64,000 nucleotides of DNA, taken from Parietaria judaica (Eukaryota > Streptophyta > Magnoliopsida > Rosales > Urticaceae). The notes under the pieces were generated by a model, which searched no databases, had not been told where the DNA came from, and saw nothing but the letters and a program-made list of their open reading frames with translations. The stretch lies in NCBI GenBank assembly GCA_954871525.1, contig OX940863.1, forward strand, positions 10,268,001 through 10,332,000, read 5' to 3'. The position numbers and the translations under genes are program-made. This document shows, piece after piece, positions 25,064 through 39,100 of this stretch (positions are counted from its first letter, which is position 1; every line of letters begins with the position of its first letter).

Positions 25064-27105
25064 ATGGTGAGGAGCGAAGCGAAGCCTCTGACGATTCGGA
25101 GGCCACTGAGGGACGTAGCGAACAACATTGGCGGAGGAAGACTCCAGAAATCGGTGGCCAAGAGATTCGCTGCGGAGAAACATAAAGAAGAGAGACCTGG
25201 GTTCAGGGCTCAGCAAGAGGACGAAGCTGAAGACGGAGACCATGGCCATGGCCATGGCGAGTCGCTCGATCGGCTTCTTCTGGTTCAGTCTGATCTCTCG
25301 GCTCTCGTTCGTCAGGTAAAACAACCACCACGGCTTTTGGGTTTCATCCATGTTGTAGCTTAAAGCTATGATCAGGCTTAGAACACGATCTTAGATGCTT
25401 TCTTGAATTCGCTGTTCCGTACCGTCCCGACCGATGCTATTACTCGGGTTTGATGCATTCCGATTTTCCCCCTGAATGATCTGCTTGTAATTGAAGTTGA
25501 TTTGAGGGTTGAAATGGTATCTTGTGCCGCAGGTTGACGATCTTGTTGCGGGAGCATTCGAATCGAAGTCGACGAGCAAACAATGGAGGAAAGAAGTGGA
25601 CTCGTTTGCGCGCGCCTTGTCCGAGATGGTTTCCTCCATGAAGGTAAGGTCTTATCTTTTGGTCCATTTTGTTTCCATCTTCTGATCTTATTGTGTTTAT
25701 TGCTTTTGATATGTAACGACATCTTCGGAATTTTCAGCCTTGGGTTCCAAGATTTCAGAAGCTGCTTTCGAGTCAAAGTACGGAGTCTGAGATTCAGCCG
25801 GTGAAGCCGTCACTAAGTGAAGTGGAAACCAGAGCGCCGAAAAGTCCCGAGGAAAAGAAAACGAGTTTCTTAGTTTCACCTTCGCCTCTCGTCTCGTGGC
25901 GTGCTAACTGTACCACAGAGAGTGGAAGACAACTCTTTTTGCTAACCCCTCTTCCAATCTCGAAAGGGTTATCGTCGAAGCATCAAGAACCTCCTAAATC
26001 GGTTTTCGAAAGGGTTACTTCATCGAAGAAGCTTGGTCCCTTCAATCCTCTATCCTTAGATTCCCAATGCGATCTGCCCACTTCGTCGAAACCTTCTGAT
26101 TCGGCAGCAAACGAAAGCACTCCGTTAATGCTCTCGAAAAGCAGGCATTCGTTGATAGTAATGACGCCGTGCTTGAAACGTTCACCCCCTAAATCGTGTG
26201 TACTTCTCGAGGCTATTTCTGAATCATCCGGTGGAAATCAAGCTGCTGCCCGTAAATGCACTCCTTTTCCTGTCGGTTTCAAGTGCAGTGATTCAGATAT
26301 CTCCGAGTCATCTTCCGGCAGTGAAGCTTCTGCAGATCTTGCCTTGAAGTATCCAGAGCTTATGGGGATTCAAAACGCTTATAAATCCGTGGCTACGAAG
26401 AAGCACGTTGAAGAATCGCCAGATTGGTTTAGGTCGCCTCCGAAAACGTGTGTTCTTCTAGAGCTTCCAGATGAGAAACCGATCCTTAATGATGTTAAAG
26501 GTGCTGAAACTGAAAGAGTCTCTCGGGTAGTGAAGACCGTTCATCAGCAAGGTAAATATGTTGATCCTAATTTCAATATCTCTAAGCATGTTTAATTTTT
26601 AAAAATTAACATACAAAGTGCTTAACTACAGTCGAAGTTATTATAGGAAATGGGGAACATAGTTTATATATCCTTAAGTGATTTCGCACCTCTGCACATT
26701 AATATTATGATTAATATATCCTTAAAGTGACTTTATTTAATCACAAATTAAGTATTAGGTTACTTAAATACACGCATTGGCTGGCGATTATGACAAAATT
26801 AATAGTAAAAAAAGACTCTTACGAGTTTGTGTCGCAGTTTCGGTCAGAAGAATTAGCAATCTAAACATGATTATGTAACATTTTATGTTTTTCCCACAGA
26901 ACTTATTGAAAACACTCCCATTCGGAAGGAGCCTAAGAGCACGTGTCGAAAAGGGAAAAATCCCGGCGAGAACACTCTAAAGAGAGAGCTGTGGACGAGG
27001 TTTGAAGCGGCGTCGTCTACTAGCCTGCGATCAGACGGAGAATCTTCGCACCGAGGATTTCTTGATCTTTTAGACGAAGTTTCTTGCGATGATGGAGAGA
27101 TTTGA
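25064..27105 (+). CDS. conserved-looking plant protein of unknown function
   Basis: Four exons: 25064-25315, 25533-25643, 25738-26551, 26900-27105 (1383 nt, 460 aa). I do not recognise a named family. The N-terminus is basic (MVRSEAKPLTIRRPLRD), followed by a short acidic/His-Gly stretch and a predicted helical segment around residues 70-120 (DLVAGAFES, PWVPRFQKLL). The middle is Ser/Pro-rich and looks disordered. Two copies of a short motif, SPPKSCVLLE and SPPKTCVLLE, lie in exon 3, the first preceded by VMTPCLKR. TP and SPP sites are frequent, as in proteins phosphorylated by proline-directed kinases. The C-terminus is more ordered in look (NTLKRELWTRFEAAS, GFLDLLDEVS) and ends in acidic residues. 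All introns have GT-AG ends. A nuclear or cell-cycle role is a guess from composition only. The MMS19 gene begins 560 bp downstream on the same strand. Confidence 0.8.
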
Positions 27106-27665
27106 AACGGCAAGGACTTAGTTTTGTAATGGTAGTTGCTTTAATTCTGATTAAAGGTGGGAAAAAATGTGATTGTATTTTATGAGAAGCAATTCGCTTA
27201 ATATCGAGGTTTCAAATGTTTTTACCGATGATAAATCGATAGTTTATTTTCACTGGTTTACCGATGAATTTTTCATAAACAATACCGACAAAATTTCTGT
27301 AAATAGTGCAGGCTCTACCCCAAGCTCGACGTAAAATCGATGTAATTTTTTTTTTAAAGTAATTAAATAATAAGATATTTTAAAAAACTGGACCAGTTCG
27401 GTTTCAAATTAATAAATAAAATGTTCTCAAATAGAAAAGTGTATTATTTGCAACCGACGGGTCTAAATAGTAAAAAGGAGAAAAGCTTGGGGTAGGAAGA
27501 AACATAAAAGGAATAGTATTGGTCCGAAGAATAAATATAAATAAAGAAAAAGAAAAAAAGAAAAAGAAAAATTCACTGGTTTTTCAAAGCTAAAACCTTT
27601 AAACCCTGAATTCTCTGGAGAATCCGAAGTTCCAAAAACCCAAGAAGCTCTCCGCTAGGTCAACA
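27106..27665. promoter_or_regulatory. intergenic region and MMS19 leader
   Basis: It contains the 3' end of the upstream gene and the promoter region of MMS19. A purine-rich tract (27535-27570) is followed by AAACCCTGAA (27601), similar to the telo-box-like AAACCCT motif common in leaders of plant housekeeping genes. No TATA box is obvious near the start. The promoter assignment is inferred from position. Confidence 0.4.
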
Positions 27666-30600
27666 ATGGCGGAAGCGAGCGAGTTGACTCGCTGCATTGA
27701 GTCGTACGTCGACACTTCTCGCTCTCTTTCTGAACAGGTTCTTCATTCAACCTTTATCACGCTTGCTTTACCTGTGTCCCTCACTGGCGATTCCTTTGCT
27801 ATGATTCCGAAGAAAATTCCAGTGTTTTAGCTGATATATTGTGTTTGATTCGATCATGCAATGAATAAAACTCTCCTCAAATTATATAGTTACGATTGTT
27901 TTTTCTGGGTTTCTCTGGTTTTTTGGAAGCTAAACAATGGGATGATGAGATAAAATGTTGATGCTATGATTCTGATAAATTAGCCAATTTTTTTATGGTA
28001 AATTGAGAGAATATATCTATGAAAAACTTTATTAATTAGGGAACAAGAACTCTCGATGCCAAATGTGATCATCACTGTGAATTTGATTGTTTTCTAAGAA
28101 ATCTTCCTCTGGCAGAGAACCAATCTGGGTTCTGTTTACGCAATTCATGTTGTTTTTGCTTTCCGCTGTAACCTTAGTTATGAGCTGATTGTAGATTGAA
28201 TGAAATGTTCCGTAAGATGTTAAGACTTGTTTTTATTTCTGTGATCTCAGGCCGCAAGCTTGGATTCTATCACCTCTCTCGTAAAGAGCGGCTTTTTAAC
28301 GGTTGATTCTTTGGTATTTATCTTGTCCCCTTTACTTTTTGAAGTGAATTTTAATTGGTGTTTACGCTCTGTCCTTACCTCTGGTTTTCTACATTTAGGT
28401 TAGAGAGTTGGAAATGTATCTAACTACCACGGACCATGTTACTCGAGCAAGAGGTATAGTGAATTTGAATTCTTTCAGTTCTTATTCCTTTAACGCTTCG
28501 GAAGCTATCATTTGGGCTGTACAACAAATGTGATTTCTCTTATGAATGTATGTGTGTTAATACATTAAAAAGTGTTTTTTCAATAAAAAATTTCATTTTT
28601 CAGGAACCCTTCTTCTTGCGGAAGTGCTTACCGGTCTTGCACTGAAGCCTTTAGACAATGCAACGGTTCATCATCTAATTGGGTTTTTCGCAAGTAGGCT
28701 CGTGAGTTGTTTTGTTTAAATAGTATTTCTTGTTTGAAGTGATATTATGATCTCTCTTTTATTTTGATTCTGCATTATTGTTTTTGCTGTGTAGTTGCTC
28801 TCCTTAGCTTTTTTTTTAAACCTATTTTATGATGTGATAATTAACCTCACCATCAAATGATGCTTTGTAATGTATATTAATAATTCTAGTTCTGCAACCT
28901 TGAAACATAAAATATTTGTTCATTCTATTATCAGGGAGACTGGAGGGCTTTACGTGGTGCTCTTGTTGGTTGCTTGGTGTTGGTGAAAAGGACAGGTGTC
29001 GGTGTCGTCTCTTCAACTGATGCAAAGGAAGTCACAAATTCTTTCTTTAATAACCTACAGGTCCGGTCTCTAGGTCAGCATGATCGGAAGGTAGGATCCA
29101 ATGCCCTCTATAGAGACTGCCAAAGTTAAAAAAAATTAAATATAGTTTCAAATATCACAAAGATCTATTTATAACATAACTATACTCTAAATAAATGCCT
29201 GATATTTTGTTTCAGCTTTGTTTTGAGCTTTTGGACTGTCTATTAGAAAGATATCCCGGGGAGGTCGTTTCACTGGTATTGCTTCCTAAATCATGGTTTA
29301 GATTTGGTGCTATCACCCTTGAATTTATTTGCTAGTTTTCTCTTTTGCATAATTAAGCTCTCTATTATTGTTAGTATAATGATATTTACATAGAGTTACA
29401 TGATTTATTATAAATAAAAAAGTCCCTCTTCCGCTAATCCTTCAATTTTGGCTGTTTTAGTACATTTGTCATGTTTGTTTCTAGCTTCAATTTGGTATTA
29501 ATTACTCATGGCAATTTTGTGAAGGGTGAATCTCTTATTAGTGGAATCTGTGAATACTTCGAGGGAGAGAAGGATCCTCGTTGCTTGATGCTAGTATTTC
29601 ACATCATTCAGAATTTGGCTCTAAATTTTCCAAATGAGTCTCTTTCAAGTTTCCATGAAGAGCTTTTTGAAATTTTGGGCTGCTACTTTCCCGTTCATTT
29701 TACTCATGTAAGGAAGTTTTTCCTCTACTCTTAATTTTCGGAAATGGGATCACATTTTTATTTGAAAAATATGTTGATTATTTTTTGTCTTCTCTTATTT
29801 TACATTTTCAGAAAAACGAGGATGCTGATGTGGCAAGAGATGACCTCTCATCGGCACTTATGGTACGATCCAAAAATACGATGCAAAATTTGCCAAAATA
29901 AAAAGAATTGCACGATTAGTGTGTTATACATCTATTAATTTAAATTTTAATGTATCCTCTCTACATTGACGAATAACCTGTTTGGGACCGTTTCTCTTGT
30001 AGATGGCATTCTCGTCGACGCCTCTTTTTGAGCCGTCGCTCATTCCTTTGCTTCTTGAAAAACTCTCATCTTCTCTGCCTTCAGCTAAGGTTGGTATTTT
30101 AATGACATATTCGGATGATGGGTCGAGTAATTTGTATGTATGTATATGTATATATGTACAAATATATTATATATTATTGCTGTCTGTGTTTGCAGGTTGA
30201 TTCATTAACGTATTTGAACTTCTGCTCTATAAAATATGGAGCAGACAGGATGGCGAAACACGCAAAATCTATTTATAGTTCATTAAAAGAAGAACTATGT
30301 ACTTCAGTACAGGAGTACGATGAATCTCTTCCTTCTGAATCGGTAGACGGTCTAGGGTTACAGGATAATGAAATTTCAGCAGAAGCATTACTTCTCCTCG
30401 AAACATTGGTCAAGCAGAATACCGATTTAATTCTAGATATGATAGTGGAAGATGAAGATATAAGCACCATTTTCAACACTATTTCAAGTTACAAGAGTCA
30501 TGTGTATATTCCCCTTCAAGGGAAACAACGTTTGTATGTGGTCGCTCGAATCATATGCATCAGCGCAAAGATTTCGATTGCTTCGTGTGACCGAATACTC

Positions 30601-33600
30601 GAAACGTTCTTCCACAGTTTGGTGGCTATTTCGTCGAAAAGTATAAACTTTGGAGCTCTATATCTCTGCACGGAACTCCTTGAAGCGTGTCGGGATATGA
30701 TTCTACGCTCTAGAGAGCTTTCATCGGATCATCGTTCTGCTTGTGAAGCTTGGTCTTTGAATCTTCAGAGCTCTTGTTTGTCACTAATTAGTGCCGTTTG
30801 TTCCGATCTGGCAACACGCACAGAGGACATTCATGATGTGGATTACCGCTATAGAGGTACAATACTTCAGTTTCTGATGATTTCGCTTTGTAAAAGTAGA
30901 AGTAAAGAGGTCTCTTTATATAGAGATTACAAGCTTTAAAGAAATAGGGAGAACATTCCAGTAGATGTACATTTGACGCAGTATTTAAGGATATCTAGAG
31001 TCAATGATTAGAATAATATGTATAACTAATGAGAATATCCTAGAATGTTTTGGAACTCGAATTCTCAAAGTATTTTCTCACGATAGAATGGGCTAGCTAT
31101 CTTTAACGAGCATCTATCTTATTTTCCTTTTCTCTTCAGGTTGAGTTTGGTTTAGACAGCCGGGCCGCTTTTTCGGTTTGGCTGTTCATAAACCACTCTG
31201 TCCTTGAACTGTAACCTTCTATTAATAATAAAATCTTTCTTTTAATTTATTTTTTTGGAACTCAGAACTAGTGGGAATATTCACATGTATGACAAGAGAT
31301 GATAAGAAATGAACTAAATCAAGTACTGTTCCTAGGATTTTTCTATATTTTCTCCCTTACATTCCATCATAGTAACCAATCCATAAATGTTTACTAACCT
31401 CGTTTTGCAGTCAAGTGCTTGCAGATTCTGGCTACATTCCCAGAGGACATTTTACCGATGTCGGAAGATGCATTCAAGAATATCTTGACTACACTTATGT
31501 CAATTATTTCAGTAGATTTTAACCGTTCATTTATTTGGAAAATCACGTTGAAGGCATTAGTTCAAATTGGCGCCTTTGTCTGCGGATACAAAGAGTCTGA
31601 GAAGGCACTGAGCTATAACTCAATTGTTGTGGAAAGGATTATATTGTTGCTTTCTGACAATAATCTTGGCTTTCCATTGAAACTTATACTGCAAGCAATC
31701 TATGAAATTGGTGCAAGCGGGCGAAATCATATGCTGAGGGCTGTTCAAGGGTTGAAAGATGCCATTTTTGCTAATTTTTCTGATATATATGTGCGTAAAG
31801 ACCATTTTCTTCTTTCCATTTTTTTTAATTTTTTTTTATATCTCTAGGGGTATTTAATTCAATAAAGAAATTGTAATTCATGAAATTTGAGAGCATAGAA
31901 AATTTTCAAGCATTAATTTTAAAAAAAGAAAGAAAGAAGAGGAAATCTAATTACTTCTTTAACTTGTAATCTGATGTCTAGGTTCATGGAAACACAATGT
32001 CCTCTGAAACTGCAGTTCAACTTCTGCAATGCTTTTCGAATGAGCTTATCCCTCGGTAAGCTATTCCATTCAACCCACTTAGCTTAGGCACTTATGACGA
32101 GGTGGCAACCTCGATAGTTATGCTATTATGTTTTGTTTAGTCGAAAAGTTCGTATCAAGACATCCAAGGAAAAGTGTTTTTATGACGTTTGTGATTTAGT
32201 GTTCAGGAAATTACTGTTTTCGTTCGCCCATTGATTATTTTTTTCGTATTCACTTTGGATCCTATCATAATGTACATATAAATGATATATTATTGCTTCT
32301 GAAAGCTTTTGTTGGTTTGGTCGCAGGATTTATGAAACCAAAGGTCATGATGATATCTTGTTGCCTTTCGCTATAAGCATGTGGGAGTATGTTGACAGTT
32401 TGATGTCTCTTGATGTTCAGGTCCAAGATAATGTATGTACATCTTTGTCTTCTCATATTTTGTTTCAGTATATCTATTTAAGCATTTTTTTTCTTACTTC
32501 AAGATCTTTACCGGAATTTATGGTCAAGAAGGTAAGTTCAACTGGGGTGAATGTTCTGGAAAAAGAAAAGCCTGATAATGCAGGTTTTAGGGGTCTAATT
32601 CATTAAATTCAATTTTGCTTCATAAAACCGATTGTTACACCATATACGGTGTAAGACTGGTATCCATCAAATAAAAATAAAAAAACCGGTTTCAATTTAT
32701 CTTTCTCAAACACCAGACATTTAGTTCCGATTTTGAAAATGGCAAAAAACCGGAACACAGTTTCACCTTTCAACCCATTCCAAGGAGCAGCGGTTAATTT
32801 TTTATTATTTTTATTTATTGTGTAGGAGGTTCTTGATGCTATGATGATGGTTATGAAGCTAACAGTTGCGGGTTTAGAGAAAAACCAGAACACCATACTC
32901 CAAAAAGCCTATTTTATACTTTCATCAAGTACTTCACTTCTATCGAAGAGACCCACATCGACTTCGATCCCGGTCCAGAGTTCGCAAAGAGACGAATTAG
33001 TTTTATCTCTATTTGCTTCAGTAATTATTGCAGCCCATCCAAGAACCGAAATCCCCAACGTCAGTCAAATAACTCATTTGTTTCTGACAACCCTCCTCGA
33101 GGGTCACGTGGCATCTGCTCAGGCATTGGGCTCCATGATTAACAAATTTGATTCAGAATCTGAAGAAGCAGCGATCTTAATGGAAACCGTTTTGATAACT
33201 AAGCTGCGGATTGATGGGGTTGAAATCGGCTTCACCGATGTATGCCGTGGTTGCTTGAACACCAAGCTTCAGATTCATGGCATTATTGGACTATCTTGGA
33301 TCGGGAGAGGCTTGCTTCTGAGAGGCCATGAAAGGGTAAAAGATGTAATCATGATTCTTCTGGATTGTCTAACCTCTGACGGCAATAAACACGCTTCAAT
33401 GTCGAAGCACGATCCGTCTGTGATGAAAACCGCTGCAGATGCTTTTCATATTCTTATGGGTGATTCTGAGTTTTGTTTGAACAAAAAATTCCATGCAATA
33501 TCAAGACCGCTAAGTAAGCAGCGGCTTTTCTCCACGGTGATGCCTGTTTTACAGTCTTCCATAAAAAATTCCGGTTCGTCATTTTCAAGGTACGCACTAC

Positions 33601-34928
33601 ATGATCCATGTTACTGATTGTAATGTTGGAATTATTGTACCCATCTACAGTTATTACTCAATAGTGTAAAAATAGACTGTTATTAAATAAATTGTGTATG
33701 CTAAACTGTACATCAATCTCTATATAGAGGTTACAAATTGTTCAGAGAATTAGTGAGATAGAATTAATAAAAGCATTATAGAATATCTAAAACTAGTAAG
33801 TATATTCTAGAACATCTGAAAAAGAAGACACAAAATAATGAACAAATTTAAATACCATGAAATTTTAAAATTAAATTATTAATCCTAGGATTTGTCTGCA
33901 AATAGTCTTGCACATCTAATACAAGTTATACATTAATTTATCCTCTAAAATCTTAAAAAAAAAAAACAATCTGATACGAATCAAAATTGTTCTTGAATTG
34001 AGAGTCGCCAAAGCTTCACCGAGCTCAATCTCCCCCTCTTCTGAGCAAGATTAAACTTAGTAAATGATTATTAGCTACCTCTCTTTACCGTAAGATAAAC
34101 AAAGAGTCAGAACCTAATAGGCCGAGTCGGACCCTAATAAAATAAATGTCTGAAACATGATTACCAAACTAAACATGACAAAATAATTTAAATGACAAAA
34201 TTAAATAACAAAAATCAAATTTCATACCTTAAATTTCTTAATTAAATAGAGACAATTATTGTTGTTATGTACGTGTAACACGATCTTCTATTTTTGTTAT
34301 GCACTAAAATGTTGATTCTGTAACAGATGTATGGTGTACCGGGCGTGTGCTCACATCATCTCTGACGCTCCTCTTGTTGTAGTCTTGAATGAAGCCCAGA
34401 ATGTCAGTGCTCGACAAGCTCGAAGTTCCCCGTTTTTAATAGGTTGGATAACCTAATGACTAAGGCTTTGTGATCATTGCAGATAATATCGTTGATTCTT
34501 GAAGGATTATCGATCTTCAGTGAGGATGTTCTGGATAAGGATAATCTCTACCATCTCTTACTAATCTTGTCTGTGATACTGACCGATAAGAAGGGTAAGT
34601 TAAGATATGTATTCTTTGATGCTGGAACTAGAAAGCGGTGTAGAGTTCATATTTATGATCTACTGAAAGCGGGAAATTTTACCGGACCTAGAAATTTTGG
34701 CATCAAATTGTGCGTTGTAGAATTCATATTTTATAATTAATATTCAAAACTTCATGACATCTCGATACAGGACAGGAAACTTCAATCGAGAACGCACAGT
34801 CGATAATTAATCGCCTTACGGAACTGGTCTCGTATCCTCATATGATGGTATTTACGTTTGCGTTTGCTCAGCAAGCAAGTTTGTTCTCTTTCTGTTTCTG
34901 CACATTCCGGTTTGATTAATTTATATAA

Positions 34929-34967
<39 letters not shown>

Positions 34968-35362
34968 TGTATATTTGCAGCTTGTCCGAGAGTCTGCAGT
35001 TCAATGTCTGGCTGCGATGTCCGAGTTGCCCCATGCAAGAATCTATCCCATGAGAACAAAGGTCAGTAGGTTTTCTTATAACAAAATACCACTATCAGTA
35101 TGTATCTCGTATCGGTTTATCTTACGATACACATGAATATGTATATATATAAATTAAATTACATTAGGTATTACGAGCACTATCGAAAGCGGTTAACGAT
35201 CGGAAAAGGGCTGTTCGTGTGGAAGCCGTTAGATGCCGGCGAGCATGGTCAGTGCTTGGTATTCAGATTGTTCTTTTTTTACCGGTATGTAATGTAAGGT
35301 TTTCTTATGTTTGTTTTTATTCCATAATTATTAAACAGGTCAGCCTAAGGAAGGTTGCTTGA
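27666..35362 (+). CDS. MMS19: MMS19, cytosolic iron-sulfur cluster targeting factor (HEAT-repeat protein)
   Basis: Nineteen exons: 27666-27737, 28251-28313, 28399-28453, 28604-28701, 28935-29090, 29216-29275, 29525-29707, 29812-29862, 30003-30089, 30196-30856, 31411-31790, 31982-32055, 32327-32432, 32826-33589, 34327-34402, 34483-34594, 34771-34847, 34981-35061, 35168-35362 (3351 nt, 1116 aa, near the usual plant length). The N-terminal MMS19 domain is clear (RARGTLLLAEVL, GDWRALRGALVGC, CLMLVFHIIQNLA), as are the C-terminal HEAT-like helices (LQIHGIIGLSWIGRGLLLRG, LVRESAVQCLAAMSELPHA, RKRAVRVEAVRCR). Family knowledge: MMS19 acts in the CIA targeting complex that loads Fe-S clusters onto DNA polymerases, helicases and demethylases. 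Exon boundaries are hand-called. The last exon is doubtful: after RRAW the frame runs into a hydrophobic tail (VLGIQIVLFLPV) unlike the usual C-terminus, so the true end may lie elsewhere. Confidence 0.92.
33590..34326. other. large AT-rich MMS19 intron with transposon-like text
   Basis: This 737-bp intron contains TCTCTATATAGAGGTTACAA (about 33716), and the intron at 30857-31410 contains a very similar TCTTTATATAGAGATTACAA (about 30910). The two introns may each hold a scrap of the same LTR family. Terminal motifs and target duplications were not found. Confidence 0.4.
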
Positions 35363-36175
35363 AGAGTTGAAGCAACAAGCCTTTTGTTTAGGAAATGTTT
35401 ATTTTTAATCTCATCTTCTTTATTTTTAGTGAGAATATATTCGTTATTGGTTCATTATTCTTTTTTCCTAGTAACGTTATTGTTAATATTTATTTATTGT
35501 TGGTCCTGAATGTAAAATTCTCGAAAGAGTAAATTGAAATGTTATAGTAGTGTTCCTCTATCTTTTACCCCCCCTTTTAGGTATTTAGAACACGGAATCC
35601 GGGTTTCTGGATTTTCTGTTTTTATTTATAATTATTTAGAACGGCTATTCAATCCTGATTATTGGATTGTTATTACCAATAATCTAGTTTTTTTTTTCTT
35701 TTCTCAAAATAGGAATTACCAATTCTGAATTTACCCAAAATTTAATAAGATGGAAAACAGAATTACCAGACATTAGTTAGAGTTCATAACATCCTTTTAA
35801 TGTCAAATTACTTTAAACTTTATGAGTCGCTTATTCATATTATTATTAGCCATCAACGATGTTACATATCGTTTGTGTATCATCAAAATTTATAACTAAT
35901 ATAGTTAGGATTTAGTAGAAGTAAATCATATTTTTCTTATTTAGTTTCTAAGGAAACAAATTAGTTGAGATTAATAATAGTAAACCCTATGATCTCCAAC
36001 TTCTTTGTACAGTTTAGTCTTACACTCTTTGAAATGTACAACATTTCTCTCAACTATACCACACATGGTCTCTACAATAAAAAAAATACTATGAATTTCA
36101 TAAGATAACGCAATCTGTTCCTGCCGAGAAAGTGAACTACAAAATCAGATTATAGCTTTTCGACCCGACATAAAA
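35363..36175. other. 3' intergenic region between convergent MMS19 and PAF1 genes
   Basis: Both genes end into this 0.8-kb AT-rich gap, so it should contain both 3' UTRs and polyadenylation signals. AT-richness makes individual signals impossible to pick with confidence. No other gene was seen. Confidence 0.6.
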
Positions 36176-39100
36176 TTACACGGACAATTCATCGTCGCTT
36201 TGACTGTACTCATCCATGTCACCATGAAGGGCCATCTTAGGCGACCTTTCCATGTCATCTTCCATGTCCGATTCTCCTCTTTTTGCACTCGAAAAATTCC
36301 CTCTCTGGTTCGAATATCCCTGAAAATTCGTCATCACCGAGTCAATAATACATAATCCATAATAATTTAAGAAACTCTTTTTTTTTTTTTTAAGTCATAC
36401 CCCTGTGTCGTCGATTTCAATCACGGAAACTGTTGGTCTGTTCCTCACGGTCACTCTTGAAGGCGTGGGAAAATGCTCGGGTTCTTCGCCAAATCTTCCT
36501 TCTTTAGCCCTCTTTTTCCTCAAAGCGAGCTTCGTAGGAAGAGGCTGCACACGCAAAAAGAAATTTTACTAATGACGCATAAAAGCGTAAAAATAGCATG
36601 TTTTGGTAAAAAAGAATACCAAGTAACGTGCTTCCATGTCGTCGAACGACACAAGATATGTTGTTGGGTCATCGGCATCATCGCCTCGTACCTATTGAGA
36701 CCAATAATGTCACAGTTGTCAGAATTTGTGGCGGAAGTACAAATTCAAAAGGCAATAAGATTATAAACTTGAGTATTGAGTACATACGTCCCAATTGTAT
36801 TCCCGAACCCAAGAATACGAAACATCGTCTTGGCCATCGTAGAAATCCTTTGCCAGCTATAACCGGAAGTAAGAATTGATGACAAACACGTTAAAAGAAA
36901 TTCGTATGATCGAAAATTATAAAGCGAAATAAAAGCTTTGGAACTTCACACCGAGAAGTTGATCTGCTTTGAAGAAAGAAAAAAAAAAAAGACGAATGAA
37001 TAGTCTCGAACCTCATCTGGAGAAGGAACCATGTCGGCCAAAAATTTCTCCGGGTTCGCTGGATCTGAGCCAGATACCTTGTAACTTTTTAAGACGGCCT
37101 ATAAGAAAGAATCGATGAACTCAATCATGAGACTAGGGTTTGTAATCTATTGAATAGAAAGTGTAGAAAAAGAGAAAAATGACAAATCTACCCTCAACGT
37201 AAGCTAGATATATTTGGATAAATTACCTGTGCTTCATGAGCATCACGAAGAGAAGGATTCATCTTGCTATACATCTCCGAATCAGCAGTCGGAGCGCTAT
37301 CAAATGCCGCAAGAACAAACTGATCATCGTACCTATAAAAGAAACACAGATAACAGCTTTTGATTATCAGCAAATGAAGCGGATAATTATGATCAGCTTT
37401 GGACTACATTTCGGTAACGGTTTGAAGTGTCAAAAAGTTTCGTACCGGTCGAAATCAGGCAATAAAGGCAGAACCTCCACAGGGTACAAGTTCTTATTCG
37501 TGGCATGAACGGGGCGTGACTTGCACGCCTCAAAAGATGCCTGAATTTCTTTAATTTGTCTATCCCTGAAAAGATGAAGTGAACTTATCAGTATCAGTTG
37601 AAGAACTGTATAAATTTGTACATGTTCAAACAAACACAATAGAAACAATATCATTGGGATCGAGATTACCTGTCGTTGAGATTTCCCAAAAGGCTTCTAC
37701 CGCTCTTCATCTCTCGCATTTCTTTCGCTTGTTTCTCAGTTAGAGACTGTATATGCAATACGATCATCATTACCAAGAATAACTTTTGTACTGTATCTTA
37801 TAAGATACATAAAAACGGGGAGTTGATCCCGTACCTGCTTTGACGACTCAATGCTCACAGGAGATATATACTGCGTCTTAACGAGCCAAGCAACGCCTTT
37901 ATCGGTCGGCCGTTCCTTCCTCTTAATGCCCTCTTTCCTCACCGGAGTTACTGCCACATCATCTTGCAATAATTCCTCATCTTCAGGTTCCAGGGGAGGT
38001 CTAACACTAGGTGGACTAGTCAAATCAAGCAGAAAAAAAAAAAAAAAAAGACTCAGGTTTTACGAATCAAGAGAACTTCGAGCTTCAACATTTACCGAGA
38101 ATTTTACTTGTATACACGGAGATCAAGTAGGTCAAGAGGGATCCCAAGATCCGGTTCCACGAAAAGCTTCGGTTTGTATGCTTTCTCCAATGACGTAATC
38201 GTGTACTTTGAATATCTGAAATTGGGACAAATAGAATTCAGTAACTTCTATGGAGCATAGAGTTCTCTCTGCTTGCAGGAATTGTCGAATTCCGGGTTAC
38301 ATACTGTTGTTTATCCCTTTTCATCGACATGAGCTTCGGTTGCGCGCTCGGATCAGGCAGTTCATTGCGGAATCTAAGAAAAGCAGAAAACTTGCATTTG
38401 TTAGCATCTCAAGGCTACATAAAGTCTTAGGTGTTAGCTTCTTAAGCATCTACATACTCACTTCAATTTGCATAAAAACGTCGTCGGCTTCTTAAGCCGA
38501 TTTTCGATCCTCTCGCCACTCAAAAACTGGGCAGACCGCTTATCCCCCATTCGCGACCCGGCAATTGAACCGTGGCCCTTGGAGGCAGAAGATAAAGCCT
38601 GAGCCTTTTGCTGCTGTGCTTCCTTCAAATGCTGCCTATGCTTCTCCTCTTGCCTCTGCTTCTCAAACTCTCTCCTCTTCCTCGCTCTCCGTTCGTCTTC
38701 CGTCTCCACCTTCCCCAGATTCGCCTTCTTCACGGGGACAGGAGGAACCGGAAACTTCTGCGGTCTCGCCTCCTTAGGAGCTCCTCTACTCCGCTCGTGA
38801 CCGCTCTCCTTACTCTGAGGAGGCAGGGGCGGGGGCGGAGAGGTTGGAGGAGGAGGCGGAGACGATGGCAGCGGCGGTGGCGGAGGCTGGTGAGCGCTGT
38901 AGTAATAGCCGGGCGGTTGAGGAGGCTGTGAGGGTGGAGGCGGCGGTTGGAAAGAGTACTGATGCGGCGGAGGCAGCGGTGGTTGCTGACTTCTCGGCGG
39001 CGCGTAGCCGCCGTTATGGTAATTCGGACCCCCATGCATTACGTGGTTGTACTGAGCCGAGGCGTCACCGCCGCCGGCCCAATTCTGATTGTACTGACCG

